From contig CAJFHG010000010.1 in NCBI GenBank assembly GCA_904379015.1, positions 1 to 64,000 of the forward strand: a stretch of DNA of 64,000 bases, read 5' to 3'. Position numbers and translations under genes: made by a program. This stretch comes from Candidatus Paralachnospira caecorum. Lineage in GTDB: Bacteria; Bacillota; Clostridia; Lachnospirales; Lachnospiraceae. This document shows positions 1 to 8,058 of the stretch, in pieces; within the stretch, counting starts at the first letter, position 1; each line of letters opens with the position of its first letter. The notes below the pieces were generated by a model. It was given only the letters and a program-made list of their open reading frames with translations. It did no database searches and was not told the origin of the DNA.

Positions 1-285
1 TGGCATTTTCCAAATCCGGACTCCAGCCCCAGCGCTTCGCACAGTTGGCGGTAGAACTCCTGCACGCTTACGGTTGACAGGCACAGATAGGCGCACTGGA
101 CAGGGTCGGGTTCATCTTCTTCGAAAAGCGCTGCAGCGCGAATGTCTTTCCCATTCCCAGGCTTGCCGTAAACACTCCGATCCCGCGGATTTCCTTCAGG
201 TATTCCAGGCGGGCTGTCATCTCACGGAAATCTTCTGATTCAAAAGCATTCCTGTGTTTTTTCTGAAAGGTTTGGATTTTAATTA
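1..285 (-). pseudogene. ATP-binding transposition helper (IstB/TniB/ExeA type), frameshifted and edge-truncated
   Basis: The minus strand encodes the N-terminal part of an AAA-type ATPase with a Walker A motif (ASLGMGKT, about 110-130 bases in from its upstream end), preceded by a helical segment ending RLEYLKEIRGIG. This pattern is typical of ATP-binding helper proteins carried by transposons. The reading frame breaks near base 95: translation stops at 68, but the neighbouring frame continues as CLSTVSVQEFYRQLCEALGL to the window edge, so one base appears to be missing. The upstream end runs into an unrelated, oppositely oriented integrase remnant. It is very likely non-functional. The cognate transposase would lie to the left, outside this window. 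The exact family is uncertain. Confidence 0.65.
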
Positions 286-288
286 AGT

Positions 289-496
289 TTGGATTTCCTG
301 CGCCATAGCTGTGCCAGCCCTTCTTCACGCCAGCGGTGTCAGTCTGAGAGACATCCAGAAGCGGCTGGGACATAGCGACATCGGACCGACATCGAATATT
401 TACACCCACCTTGATTATAGCAGCAAGGTTTCGTCAGCAAATGCGATCCTCGCGTTTTACCCGCAAAACACCAGAGTACAGACTATCGGGCAATAA
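289..496 (+). pseudogene. tyrosine recombinase/integrase C-terminal remnant
   Basis: The translation contains the C-terminal signature of a phage/ICE-type tyrosine recombinase: LRHSCAS (box with the catalytic Arg), then IQKRLGHSD, then the catalytic Tyr in NIYTHLDYSS. The LRHSCAS part (from about 298) and the LLHASG part are in different frames: one extra C near 318 (AGCCCTT where AGCCTT is expected) breaks the gene. The N-terminal two thirds are missing. With the adjacent ATPase remnant it marks the debris of an older integrated element whose boundaries can no longer be read. Confidence 0.75.
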
Positions 497-586
497 AAAA
501 GTGTCTTCGACACTTCAACCTCCCTACCCCCAATCTTGGGGGATTTAGGGGTTTCTTTTTATATCGTTTTCCTGCATAATAGTCTT

Positions 587-1730
587 ATGAGCATACTACA
601 AGATATTTTTAAAGACCATTATGAAGAAATGAATATTACATCCACGGGCTTCCGTCATCGAAAACGTGGACAAAATGATCAACTGCGGCGATCCTTCCTT
701 TGGCGGGGTCATGTATGGCTGTCCCCACTGCGGCAAGCTGAAATTTGTTCCTTTCCGCTGCCACAGCCGTTTCTGTCCTACCTGTGGAAACCTTTATGCC
801 ATGCAGCGCACTACCTCTATGTCCTTTAAGCTGGTCAACGTTACCCATCGCCATTGTGTTTTCACGATTGATAATAATCTCCGCCACTTCTTCTTAAACG
901 ACCGTTCTCTGCTTGACTGTCTTTTCCATGCTGTAAACAGTGTTGTTTCACGTATGTTCTTCAAACATAATAAGTCCATGAACTTCACTCCTGGTTTTAT
1001 TATGGTTCTCCATACCTTTGGCAGAGATTTAAAATGGAATCCTCACATTCATTGCCTTATTTCTGAGGGTAGATACTCTGATAAAGGCTTCTGGCGCAAT
1101 ATCAGTCACTTCAATTATACCTTCCTCCGAAATGCCTTCCGTACCGCTCTGCTCAATGAGATGGAAGAAAAAATCGGGCTCTCTTTCAAAAAGGTAAAGT
1201 CTCGCTGTTACCGCGAGCATAAGGACGGCTTCTACGTCTATGCCAGGCCCAACAAATGTGATCCCCATACCGTTGTCAAATACATCGGGCGTTACCTTGG
1301 ACGCCCTGTGATTGCCACCTCTCGCATCGATCACTATGATGGCGATATGGTTACTTTCCATTACAACCGTCATGAGGATGATGCCTATGTAGAAGAAACG
1401 ATTCCCGTTATGGAATTCATCGAACGGCTCATCCAGCATATCCCGGAAAAGCATTATAAAATGATCCGGTATGGCGGCCTTTACGCACGCCATCGCGACA
1501 TTGACAAAAAACTGCACCGCGCCATATCCCGGGAAAAGCACCATATTTACAGGAGCTTTAACCAATGGCGCACTGCTATCCTCTCATCTTTTGGTTATGA
1601 TCCGCTGAAATGCGAATGTGGCACAACCATGCTGTTTCTGGAACTATACTTTAACCATAAGCGTGTTTCCCTGGAAGAAATGTACAAGAAAGTCATGTCC
1701 CGTTCTCGTGGAAAGAGCTCATCCGCATGA
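587..1730 (+). CDS. IS91-family Y2 (HUH) transposase, N-terminally frameshifted
   Basis: Rolling-circle transposase. The frame from the GTG at 666 (354 aa) carries a zinc-binding region (CPHCG, then CHSRFCPTCG), the HUH motif in NPHIHCLISEG, and a two-tyrosine motif (KYIGRYLG) typical of the IS91/IS801 group. The likely original start is the ATG at 587 (SILQDIFKDHYEEM), in another frame. In the 666 frame the codons from 633 read ILHPRASVIENV, which would continue that N-terminus, so the gene is broken near 630-633 (one extra or two missing bases). Either the protein is made from GTG 666 without about 27 residues, or the copy is inactive. The stop overlaps the next small ORF as ATGA. Confidence 0.8.
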
Positions 1731-1846
1731 CTTCCGAGGACATTCGCCGTATGAGCGAGGATGATCTTCTTGACATGGATTATTTCTTAAATGAAGATGA
1801 TTTATTGGATGACGAAGCCGGTGTTGAAGGATTTTATATCTTCTAA
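1727..1846 (+). CDS. small acidic ORF coupled to the IS91 transposase (39 aa)
   Basis: Its ATG overlaps the transposase stop as ATGA, an arrangement that favours translational coupling. The 39-residue product begins MTSEDIRRMSEDDLLDMD and ends EGFYIF. It is strongly acidic (about fourteen Asp/Glu), with no recognisable domain. It could be a genuine accessory peptide, or the frameshifted tail of the transposase, since the same frame read upstream gives WKELIRM. I do not recognise a function. Confidence 0.4.
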   Translation: MTSEDIRRMSEDDLLDMDYFLNEDDLLDDEAGVEGFYIF

Positions 1847-1891
1847 CATCCCTTTCGTCTTGTCTTCGTACCCAAACGCACGTTTATCTAA

Positions 1892-1922
1892 CATACGTTC
1901 GGTGAACGTGTGTTTCTTTTTA
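1892..1922 (+). terminator. hairpin with T-run downstream of the IS91 genes
   Basis: CATACGTTC-GGT-GAACGTGTG forms a 9-bp stem with one G-U pair and a 3-base loop, followed by TTTCTTTTT. It can end the transposase transcript. A hairpin in this place could also be part of the IS91 replication end. Confidence 0.6.
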
Positions 1923-1989
1923 TGTTTCTCAAAATCGGAATTTCCTATAAAACTCTCATGCCTCGTATCCTTGTCACCACCATAAATGA

Positions 1990-2217
1990 AACATATATAT
2001 GACTGTTTTTTCAGTTACTTATCATGGCTTCAGGTGTATACTAAATATGACGGCAGAGTTCGATTTTTATCTGGGCCTATAGCCCGCCTATAAAACTGAA
2101 TGTATGCTTCCTCATTTGAACCACCATCTGTCCAGCCGCACTGCGGCAAAAGGACGTACAGTAAAATATCAAAAGACAGGAAGCTATGCTGTAAATTCTA
2201 TCCATGGAGGTAGCATT
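1990..2217 (+). ncRNA. candidate IS110 bridge RNA region
   Basis: This non-coding left end has several short hairpins, for example GGGC-CTATA-GCCC near 2074-2086 and GCCGC-ACT-GCGGC near 2136-2148. IS110-group elements are known to transcribe a structured bridge RNA from the non-coding end upstream of the recombinase, with loops pairing to target and donor. Position and size fit. The fold and the guide loops were not computed, so this is an inference from family biology. Confidence 0.3.
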
Positions 2218-3453
2218 ATGGAAAAAGTTTACAACAAATGTTGTGGTATTGATGTACACAAAAAGCTCATCGTCGCTTGTTTCAAAAAAGGCAACCAGCA
2301 AGAGATCCGTGAGTTCGGTGCAACAACCAGAGAACTTCTGGAAATGGCGGACTGGCTTAAGGATGGCGGCTGTGAAATGGCTGCCATGGAGAGCACAGCC
2401 TCCTATTGGAAACCCTTATACAACATCCTTGAATCCTCTGACCTGAAAGCCATGGTGGTAAATGCCCGCCATATGAAAGCTGTCCCAGGACGGAAAACAG
2501 ATGTAAAAGATGCGGAATGGATCGCAGATCTCCTTATGCATGGCCTGCTCCAGGCAAGCTATATTCCTGACAAAGACCAGCGAGAACTGAGGGAACTCGT
2601 TCGTTACCGCAAGAGCCTTGTCGGGGAACGCAACCGCGAACTGAACAGACTCCAAATGATGCTGGAAGGGGCCAATATTAAGATATCCGGCACCATTACA
2701 GATATCAACGGTAAAAGCGCCAGAAATATCCTTGAACACATCCTTTCCGGCAAACAGATTGATTCTGCTGAATATGACATCCTCTATGAAAAGAAAGTCA
2801 TCGCACATAATCTGAAGGCGTCGAAGGAACAGATCATTGACGACCTGAACGGAATCATGTCCGACATCCAGCGAAAAATGCTGCGGCTTCTTCTTAAACA
2901 CCTGGATGAACTCAATGCCATCATCAAAGAGCTTGATGAGGATATTGACAACTTCATGAATCCGCATGAAAAACAAGCTGCAAAAATGATACAGGATATT
3001 CCCGGAATCGGAAATACCAGCGCACAGGCGATCATTTCGGTTCTTGGCACAGACATGGAGCGGTTTCCCAGCGATGGACACCTTGCCTCATGGGCTGGAT
3101 TATGTCCAGGAAACAACGAGAGTGCCAAAAAGCGAAAATCCGGAAAGACCCGAAAGGGAAATGCTTTACTGCGGGAAACGCTTGTTGTAAGTGCACACAG
3201 TGCGGTGAAGAATAAAAAATCATACTTCTATGCACAGTTCATGCGAATCAGTGCACACCGTGGGAAAAAGCGAGCCTATGTTGCTGTAGCTCATTCTATG
3301 CTAATAGCCATTTATCATATCCTCAAGAATGGAGTAACCTTCAAAGATCTGGGAGCTGATTACTATAATCAGTTTAATAAAGAACGTAAGATTCATGCAT
3401 ATCTTAAAAAGTTAAAAGCACTTGGCTGGGAAGCCCCTGTAGTTGCCGCATAA
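2218..3453 (+). CDS. IS110-family transposase/recombinase
   Basis: This 411-aa protein has the RuvC-like DEDD site of IS110 enzymes: D12 in CGIDVHKK, E58 in AAMEST, and D95 and D98 in GRKTDVKDAE. It also has the C-terminal Tnp20 domain (IPGIGNTSAQAI, then ASWAGLCPGNNESAKKRKSG with the serine-containing region). The start is the ATG at 2218 behind GGAGG (2206-2210); the open frame upstream to 2104 lies in the element's non-coding end. Length is normal and the frame is intact, so it may be active. Base composition is lower in G+C than the chromosomal genes to the right. Confidence 0.9.
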   Translation: MEKVYNKCCGIDVHKKLIVACFKKGNQQEIREFGATTRELLEMADWLKDGGCEMAAMESTASYWKPLYNILESSDLKAMVVNARHMKAVPGRKTDVKDAEWIADLLMHGLLQASYIPDKDQRELRELVRYRKSLVGERNRELNRLQMMLEGANIKISGTITDINGKSARNILEHILSGKQIDSAEYDILYEKKVIAHNLKASKEQIIDDLNGIMSDIQRKMLRLLLKHLDELNAIIKELDEDIDNFMNPHEKQAAKMIQDIPGIGNTSAQAIISVLGTDMERFPSDGHLASWAGLCPGNNESAKKRKSGKTRKGNALLRETLVVSAHSAVKNKKSYFYAQFMRISAHRGKKRAYVAVAHSMLIAIYHILKNGVTFKDLGADYYNQFNKERKIHAYLKKLKALGWEAPVVAA

Positions 3454-3542
3454 GACTTCCAGTTAAGTTTAAAAGGACATTAAAGTTTATGTAAGGGTAG
3501 TCTGCGCTTTTTTTGCTACCCAGAAGTTAATGTTTCACAGTA

Positions 3543-3574
3543 TTAAAAAGCCCTGAACCGTGAAGCTCAGGGCT
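3543..3574 (-). terminator. Rho-independent terminator of the tRNA-Leu transcript
   Basis: Read on the minus strand, AGCCCTGA and TCAGGGCT form an 8-bp stem with a loop of about ten bases, followed by TTTTTAATA. It lies 9 bases beyond the encoded CCA of the tRNA. Confidence 0.85.
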
Positions 3575-3582
3575 GAAAATTC

Positions 3583-3668
3583 TGGTGCCGGTGGCCGGAC
3601 TCGAACCGGCATGGATTGTCTCCGCCGCATTTTGAGTGCGGTGCGTCTGCCAATTCCGCCACACCGGC
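3583..3668 (-). tRNA. tRNA-Leu (anticodon CAA), CCA encoded
   Basis: On the minus strand the acceptor strands GCCGGTG (3662-3668) and CACCGGC (3587-3593) pair perfectly, followed by discriminator A and an encoded CCA. The anticodon loop CTCAAAA sits on a GCA/TGC-type stem and gives anticodon CAA, decoding UUG. A long variable arm and a canonical GGTTCGAGTCC T-arm fit class II tRNA-Leu. It is 86 nt including CCA and is probably co-transcribed from the promoter at 3881-3909. Confidence 0.92.
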
Positions 3669-3794
3669 ATTTATATTTTAATTTCCCTTGTATCCCGCAC
3701 ATCTCAGATTTTGGAGGGATGTGTGGGAGGGATATTAAAATCAAATGCACTTATGAAGTTTTGAAAACGCCGATATATCAAGGGCTTTGCCAGG

Positions 3795-3856
3795 GCACTC
3801 AACATTCTACGAAGTAGATTTTGAGTCTGATGCGTCTGCCATTCCGCCACATCCGC
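3795..3856 (-). pseudogene. broken tRNA-Leu (5' half only)
   Basis: The minus strand starts as a good tRNA-Leu: acceptor GCGGATG, D-arm GGCGGAATGGCAGACGC, then anticodon loop CTCAAAA. The 3' side of the anticodon stem is TCTAC where TCTGA is needed, the T-arm is degenerate, and no 3' acceptor strand (CATCCGC-CCA) follows. The break is at the 3' side of the anticodon arm. It still sits directly behind a strong promoter, so a non-functional RNA may be transcribed ahead of the intact tRNA-Leu. The 125 bases between it and the intact tRNA contain nothing I recognise. Confidence 0.7.
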
Positions 3857-3880
3857 TAAATCCATTCCGGACCGGTCTTC

Positions 3881-3909
3881 ATTGTACCATAAACGACTCT
3901 TTGATGCAA
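3881..3909 (-). promoter_or_regulatory. vegetative promoter of the tRNA-Leu unit
   Basis: -35 TTGCAT (3904-3909), 17-bp spacer, -10 TACAAT (3881-3886) on the minus strand, ending 25 bases before the broken tRNA-Leu. Confidence 0.8.
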
Positions 3910-4012
3910 GCACTTTTTCAGTCCGCAGCAAATTCTGACTATGAGGATCTTGACCTGATATCACTACAGAACAGACTGTCTCCGCCGAAGGGATCCGGAT
4001 TTCCCGGCGGCG

Positions 4013-4042
4013 TTGACGCCGCGCGGTCCCTTCTGCTACAAT
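4013..4042 (+). promoter_or_regulatory. vegetative promoter for the DUF3783 gene
   Basis: -35 TTGACG (4013-4018), 18-bp spacer, -10 TACAAT (4037-4042), about 54 bases ahead of the ATG at 4096. Confidence 0.7.
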
Positions 4043-4095
4043 GGATCTGGTTCAAAGCACAGAACCGATCAAATCTATGGAAAGAAGGGATCGAT

Positions 4096-4503
4096 ATGCC
4101 TCAGGAAACTGTTTTGCTGTACAATTTTTCCGGGACAGAGGCCGGACAGAAATTAAAATCCATCCTCCTGAAAATGCGTGTCAGGATCCGGCTTGTGGAA
4201 CCGGAATCTTATCTGGAACCCGTCGGATTTCTGGCCGGGATCAAAGGAATCGATTCATCAGGACTGACCTATTCCGAAACGCCGTTTCCGGAACAGATGC
4301 TGATCATGCGCGGCTTTACAGGAAGCCGGATCGATGAGCTGCTGCGGGAGCTGAAAAAGCACCGCCTTCCTCCCATTCCTCTGAAGGCCGTAGTCACAGA
4401 AAACAACCAATACTGGAACTCCCTGCAGCTTCGGGAAGAACTGATCAAAGAACATGAGGCCATGACACGGATGGCGCAGGAGCGAAAAAAACAGCCGGAG
4501 TAA
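4096..4503 (+). CDS. DUF3783 domain protein
   Basis: A 135-aa soluble protein that starts MPQETVLLYNFSGTE. The central part (ADHDQ-free, motif LIMRGFTGSRIDELLRELKK followed by PPIPLKAVVTENN) matches the small DUF3783 family, whose function is unknown. The start is chosen at the ATG behind GAAGGGA and just downstream of a good promoter; the open frame further upstream crosses the promoter and the tRNA scar. It converges with pgeF, leaving only 12 bases between the stop codons, and no clear terminator is visible between them. Confidence 0.7.
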   Translation: MPQETVLLYNFSGTEAGQKLKSILLKMRVRIRLVEPESYLEPVGFLAGIKGIDSSGLTYSETPFPEQMLIMRGFTGSRIDELLRELKKHRLPPIPLKAVVTENNQYWNSLQLREELIKEHEAMTRMAQERKKQPE

Positions 4504-4515
4504 AGACTGCTTTCG

Positions 4516-5415
4516 TCATTTCAGACAGAGGAAGGCAGCCAGATTTCCCCGTTTTCCCTTTGAGGCGCGGTGGGAAAACAGGAGTCCGGGGTTGCAGCAG
4601 GTACAGATATCCGTAACTGTCAGATGTTCCTGCCGGATCCCTGCCTCCAGGAAAATGAGCCGGTTGGCCTCCCACAGATCCAGCTGGTATTTTCCATTTA
4701 CTTTTTTCTGAAGGAGCCGCTCATCCGCCGCGCTGCCGAAGGAGCGGCGGAATGCCGCCGCCACCTCATCCCCCACCTCATAGCAGTCCCGGCAGATGCT
4801 GGGCCCGATACAGACGATCAGGTCCTCCGGACGGCTGCCATAGGTCTCCCGCATGACGCGGACCGTCTCAGCCCCCATTCTGTTCACAGTGCCCCGCCAG
4901 CCGGAATGGGAAAGACCGATGGCTTTCTTCACCGGATCCACAAAAAACAAGGGAACACAGTCTGCGTAAAATGTCACAAGGGGAAGATCGCACACATTGG
5001 TTACAAGGCCGTCCACATCTGTATAGGGGAGCGGCCTTGTGATTCCGCTCCCGGCATCCTCTTCTGTGACAATCCTTACATGTGTCGTGTGTGTCTGCTG
5101 AGACAGGACCATGCGGCTGACAGGCATCTCCAGCGCCTTCCCGATCCGGCGGTAATTCTCCAGTACCCGTTCCCGGTCGTCCCCTCTGGAAAACCCCAGA
5201 TTCATGGAGCTCAAATCTCCTGTGCTGACACCGCCCAGCCTTGTCGTAAAACCGTGCTTCACCAGACCGCAGGCGTCCAGAGAAGCGAAATGCAGAAAGG
5301 GCACGCCGGCACGGTTCCCCCATACCGGCTGCCCCGATCCTGCTTTTCTGACCCATTCCGGTCCTTTCTCATTTCCGCCGTCTCTACTCCAGTCATTCAC
5401 CTTCCAGCCATTCAT
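4516..5415 (-). CDS. pgeF: PgeF/YfiH-type laccase-domain protein (peptidoglycan editing factor)
   Basis: This 299-aa protein has the multicopper-oxidase-like YfiH fold. Metal-site residues are visible in SQQTHTTHV, YADCVPLFF and LSHSGWRGT. Family members act on mis-incorporated residues in cell-wall precursors (PgeF) or as purine nucleoside phosphorylase/deaminases, so the exact substrate is open. The start ATG at 5415 overlaps the yraN stop as ATGA, which supports it over longer readings. It is the last gene of the operon that begins with ylxM. Confidence 0.85.
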   Translation of the reverse strand: MNGWKVNDWSRDGGNEKGPEWVRKAGSGQPVWGNRAGVPFLHFASLDACGLVKHGFTTRLGGVSTGDLSSMNLGFSRGDDRERVLENYRRIGKALEMPVSRMVLSQQTHTTHVRIVTEEDAGSGITRPLPYTDVDGLVTNVCDLPLVTFYADCVPLFFVDPVKKAIGLSHSGWRGTVNRMGAETVRVMRETYGSRPEDLIVCIGPSICRDCYEVGDEVAAAFRRSFGSAADERLLQKKVNGKYQLDLWEANRLIFLEAGIRQEHLTVTDICTCCNPGLLFSHRASKGKRGNLAAFLCLK

Positions 5416-5759
5416 ATCCAGAACGCATCCTCCCATATCCTGATCTCTTTTCCTTCTATGGACACCACATCGAACCGACAGGGCGTATCCGCTGCGAACC
5501 TCCGGCTGTAAAGATAATATTCCGCGGCCTTTTTCAGTCTGGCCTGCTTCCGTCTGTCCACCGCTTCTTCCGGAGCCCCGCACCGTTTTGTCCTTCTGTA
5601 TTTCACTTCGACAAAGATCACAAAGCCGTCCTTCTCTGCCACAATGTCGATCTCGCCCTGACGGCAGTACACATTCCTTTCCAGGATCTCATAGCCGAGA
5701 GCTTTCAGCCTTTCTGCCGCCAGCTCTTCGTATTCCGTGCCTGTCCTGCGCCGGTTCAA
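5412..5759 (-). CDS. yraN: YraN family (UPF0102) putative nuclease-fold protein
   Basis: A 115-aa protein with the restriction-endonuclease-like pattern of the family: G-EYEELAAERLKALGY, then the acidic core GEIDIVAEKDGFVIFVEVKYR (D, E-x-K). The cellular role is not established. The start is TTG at 5759, nine bases after the rnhB stop, with GAGGAG upstream inside rnhB. It overlaps pgeF by 4 bases. A YraN gene next to rnhB is the common clostridial order. Confidence 0.9.
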   Translation of the reverse strand: MNRRRTGTEYEELAAERLKALGYEILERNVYCRQGEIDIVAEKDGFVIFVEVKYRRTKRCGAPEEAVDRRKQARLKKAAEYYLYSRRFAADTPCRFDVVSIEGKEIRIWEDAFWI

Positions 5760-5768
5760 CTGATCTGA

Positions 5769-6536
5769 TCACTCCTCTTCCAGAAACTTTTTCAGAAAGC
5801 TCCTCCTGTGAATGGGCGTCATTCCATATTTGCGGATGGCCGCCATATGCTCCGCGGATCCATACCCCTTATGGGCGGCAAACCCATATTCCGGATACAG
5901 TCTGTCATATTCCCGCATCATTCTGTCCCTGGTCACTTTCGCCACAATGCTGGCCGCCGCAATGGAAAGACTCTTTGCGTCTCCCTTGATGATCGGGACC
6001 TGACGGATCCGGTCAGAAAGCCCCGGGATCGTCACCGCGTCGCAGAGCGCCGCGTCAGGCGCCGGCGAAAGCTTTGAAACTGCCTCCCGCATGGCCTCGT
6101 AGGTTGCCTGCAGAATGTTGATCTCATCGATCCGCCCCGGACCCACGATCCCGACGCCCACGCTGACCGCCTCTTCCATGATCTGCCCGTAAAGCGCCTC
6201 CCGTTTTTTCTCCGAAAGCTGTTTGGAATCATTGAGATACAGGATCCGGCTCTCCTTCGGCAGAATGACGGCCGCCGCCGCCACCGGGCCGGCCAGCGGC
6301 CCTCTGCCCGCCTCGTCGATTCCGCAGATCACGCCGCAGGCCTCATACTGCCGCTCATAGACCAGCATGGACTCCAGCCGCTCATATTCCGCCTGCAAAG
6401 CCGCCTGTCTCTTTTCGGCGACAGCCGCGAGCTTTCTCACGCCTGCCCGTTCATCCTCTTTATAAAGCGCAAGCAATGCGGGTAATTCCGCATTGCCTGC
6501 CTGCTCCAGCTGTATTTTAATCTCCTGTATGGTCAT
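5769..6536 (-). CDS. rnhB: ribonuclease HII
   Basis: Removes RNA from RNA-DNA hybrids and single ribonucleotides. The catalytic acidic residues are in [27 protein letters not shown] and [28 protein letters not shown] and the HKGYG..H loop are the RNase HII fingerprint. An extra helical N-terminus of about 70 residues is usual in clostridial members. The second of two in-frame ATGs (6536) is preferred because AGGTAGGA lies 6 bases upstream; the ATG at 6542 touches the same site. It follows lepB by two bases. Confidence 0.95.
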   Translation of the reverse strand: MTIQEIKIQLEQAGNAELPALLALYKEDERAGVRKLAAVAEKRQAALQAEYERLESMLVYERQYEACGVICGIDEAGRGPLAGPVAAAAVILPKESRILYLNDSKQLSEKKREALYGQIMEEAVSVGVGIVGPGRIDEINILQATYEAMREAVSKLSPAPDAALCDAVTIPGLSDRIRQVPIIKGDAKSLSIAAASIVAKVTRDRMMREYDRLYPEYGFAAHKGYGSAEHMAAIRKYGMTPIHRRSFLKKFLEEE

Positions 6537-6544
6537 ATTCATTC

Positions 6545-7186
6545 CTACCTGTGATTGATGAATCCGATCTTGTTCAGCGGCCAGATCCGAAGCCAGGCTC
6601 TTCCCACGATCTGACTTCTTTCCACGTTGCCCACCGACGCCGACCGGCTGTCCGAACTGTTATTGCGGTTGTCCCCCAGAACGAAATATTCATCCTCGCC
6701 CAGCGTGATGGGCTGCGCCGCCCGTCCCGCGTCCTGCATGGGCTCTTTGCCGTAATCCTCCTCGAGAAGCTCCCCGTTGATGTAAATGTCATCTCCCACG
6801 ATCTGGACCGTCTCGCCGGGAAGCCCGATGATCCGCTTGATATAATAGGTATTTTTGCTGTGGGCAAACCGGAATACAATAATATCGAACCGTTCAGGAT
6901 CATGGAACCGGTAGCTGATCTTTTCCAGGATCAGATTATCTCCGTCCTGGAGCGTATCATTCATGGAAGGGCCTGACACCTTCGTTCTCTGACCCACGAA
7001 GGTAATGACAAAGAAGGTGATCCCCAGAATCACCGCGATATAAAGGATCCAGCTGAAGATCTCCCTCACCACGTTTCGTTCCTGCTTCGCGGCCTTCCGC
7101 TCCTTTGCTTCTCTGCTTTCCTCGTCAAGGGAGGTCAGAAGCTCTTCCATTCTTCTGTCTTCCCAGTTTTTCTTCTTATCACTCAT
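6545..7186 (-). CDS. lepB: signal peptidase I (second copy in operon)
   Basis: This 213-aa membrane serine protease cleaves signal peptides at the outer face of the membrane. A charged cytosolic N-terminus (about 45 residues, [14 protein letters not shown]) precedes one membrane segment ([18 protein letters not shown]). The catalytic Ser is in [10 protein letters not shown], the catalytic Lys in [12 protein letters not shown], and box E is [13 protein letters not shown]. The start ATG at 7186 overlaps the rbgA stop by 8 bases. Another lepB lies on the other side of rbgA. The two proteins differ in their N-termini and substrate-cleft regions, so they are probably not redundant. Confidence 0.95.
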   Translation of the reverse strand: MSDKKKNWEDRRMEELLTSLDEESREAKERKAAKQERNVVREIFSWILYIAVILGITFFVITFVGQRTKVSGPSMNDTLQDGDNLILEKISYRFHDPERFDIIVFRFAHSKNTYYIKRIIGLPGETVQIVGDDIYINGELLEEDYGKEPMQDAGRAAQPITLGEDEYFVLGDNRNNSSDSRSASVGNVERSQIVGRAWLRIWPLNKIGFINHR

Positions 7187-8048
7187 AGCTGTCTGCCTCG
7201 TCCGGAAGCTCCAGGGTAATCCTGCCCAGCCTCCCGCTTCTGAAGTCTTCAATTACGATTTTTGCCGCTTTGGCGCAGTCCAGGCCGCCGCCCTTCACAA
7301 GACAGTTCCTGGCTGCCGCCACCTGTTCCAGCAGGACTTCCGGCTGTTTTTCAAGATCAGACTCCTCCAGGCTGTACCGCTCCCGCAGTGCTTCCCGGTA
7401 CCGCTCCTGCATAAAGGAAAGGAGCCGCCACGCCAGTTCCTCCGTGTTCAGGATATCGTCCTTCACAGAACCCAGCATGGCAAGCCGGATCCCTACCTCC
7501 TGATCTTCAAACCTGGGCCACAGAATCCCCGGCGTATCCAGAAGCTCCAACTCCCTGCTCAGCCTGATCCACTGATTTCCCCTTGTAACGCCGGGTTTGT
7601 TCCCGGTCTTCGCGCAGGCTTTGCCCGCATAGGAATTGATAAAAGTAGATTTTCCCACATTGGGGATCCCCACCACCATGGCCCGCACCGGCCTGTTTTT
7701 GATCCCGCGTTTCCTGTCCCGCTCCAGCTTTTCCCGGCACGCGGAAAGCACTGCCGTCTGGACAGGCTTCATATCAGACCGTCTCCTCGCGTCCATCCGC
7801 ACGGTGACAAAGCCTTTTTGTTCAAAATACTGCTCCCAGGCTCTGTTCGCGCTCTCAGCGGCGAGATCCGCCTTATTCAGAATGATCAGCCGCGCCTTCT
7901 GGCGCCCAAGCTCATCAATATCCGGATTCCGGCTGGAATAGGGCGCTCTGGCGTCCAGAAGCTCGATCACAAGATCCACCAGCCTGATATCTTCTTTCAT
8001 GGCACGTCTGGCCTTTGTCATATGGCCGGGATACCACTGCACCTGCAT
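7179..8048 (-). CDS. rbgA: ribosome biogenesis GTPase RbgA/YlqF
   Basis: A circularly permuted GTPase (289 aa) needed for late assembly of the 50S subunit. The G motifs occur in permuted order: G4 ILNKADL, then G1 VGIPNVGKSTFIN, then G3 LLDTPGI. The N-terminal signature WYPGHMTKARR and a C-terminal ANTAR-like RNA-binding part (from about residue 215) are present. It has a GAGGAAA ribosome site and lies 10 bases after the preceding lepB stop. Confidence 0.96.
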   Translation of the reverse strand: MQVQWYPGHMTKARRAMKEDIRLVDLVIELLDARAPYSSRNPDIDELGRQKARLIILNKADLAAESANRAWEQYFEQKGFVTVRMDARRRSDMKPVQTAVLSACREKLERDRKRGIKNRPVRAMVVGIPNVGKSTFINSYAGKACAKTGNKPGVTRGNQWIRLSRELELLDTPGILWPRFEDQEVGIRLAMLGSVKDDILNTEELAWRLLSFMQERYREALRERYSLEESDLEKQPEVLLEQVAAARNCLVKGGGLDCAKAAKIVIEDFRSGRLGRITLELPDEADSYE

Positions 8049-8058
8049 ACTGATTTCC

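Larger units (their letters stand above)
497..1990 (+). mobile_element. IS91-family insertion element (approximate limits)
   Basis: This A+T-richer block holds an IS91-type Y2 transposase gene, a small coupled ORF and structured ends. The left flank has two hairpins: AAGTGTC-TTC-GACACTT at about 502-518 and CCCCCAA-TC-TTGGGGG at about 528-543. The right flank has a 9-bp hairpin with T-run at 1892-1922. IS91 elements replicate by rolling circle and have no terminal inverted repeats, so the true ori and ter ends cannot be set without a second copy. The limits given are estimates. Confidence 0.55.
1990..3540 (+). mobile_element. IS110-family insertion element (approximate limits)
   Basis: A single recombinase gene is flanked by about 225 bp of non-coding DNA on the left and about 90 bp on the right, with no terminal inverted repeats, as expected of IS110 elements. 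The right flank contains a GGGTAG/CTACCC stem-loop at about 3496-3523. The element sits between the IS91 copy and the tRNA-Leu region. The exact ends need comparison with an empty site. Confidence 0.6.

Noticed and set aside
2104-2217. Upstream extension of the IS110 recombinase start
   Set aside because: The extension lacks a ribosome site and covers the structured non-coding end; homology begins at MEKVYNKCCGIDVHKK.
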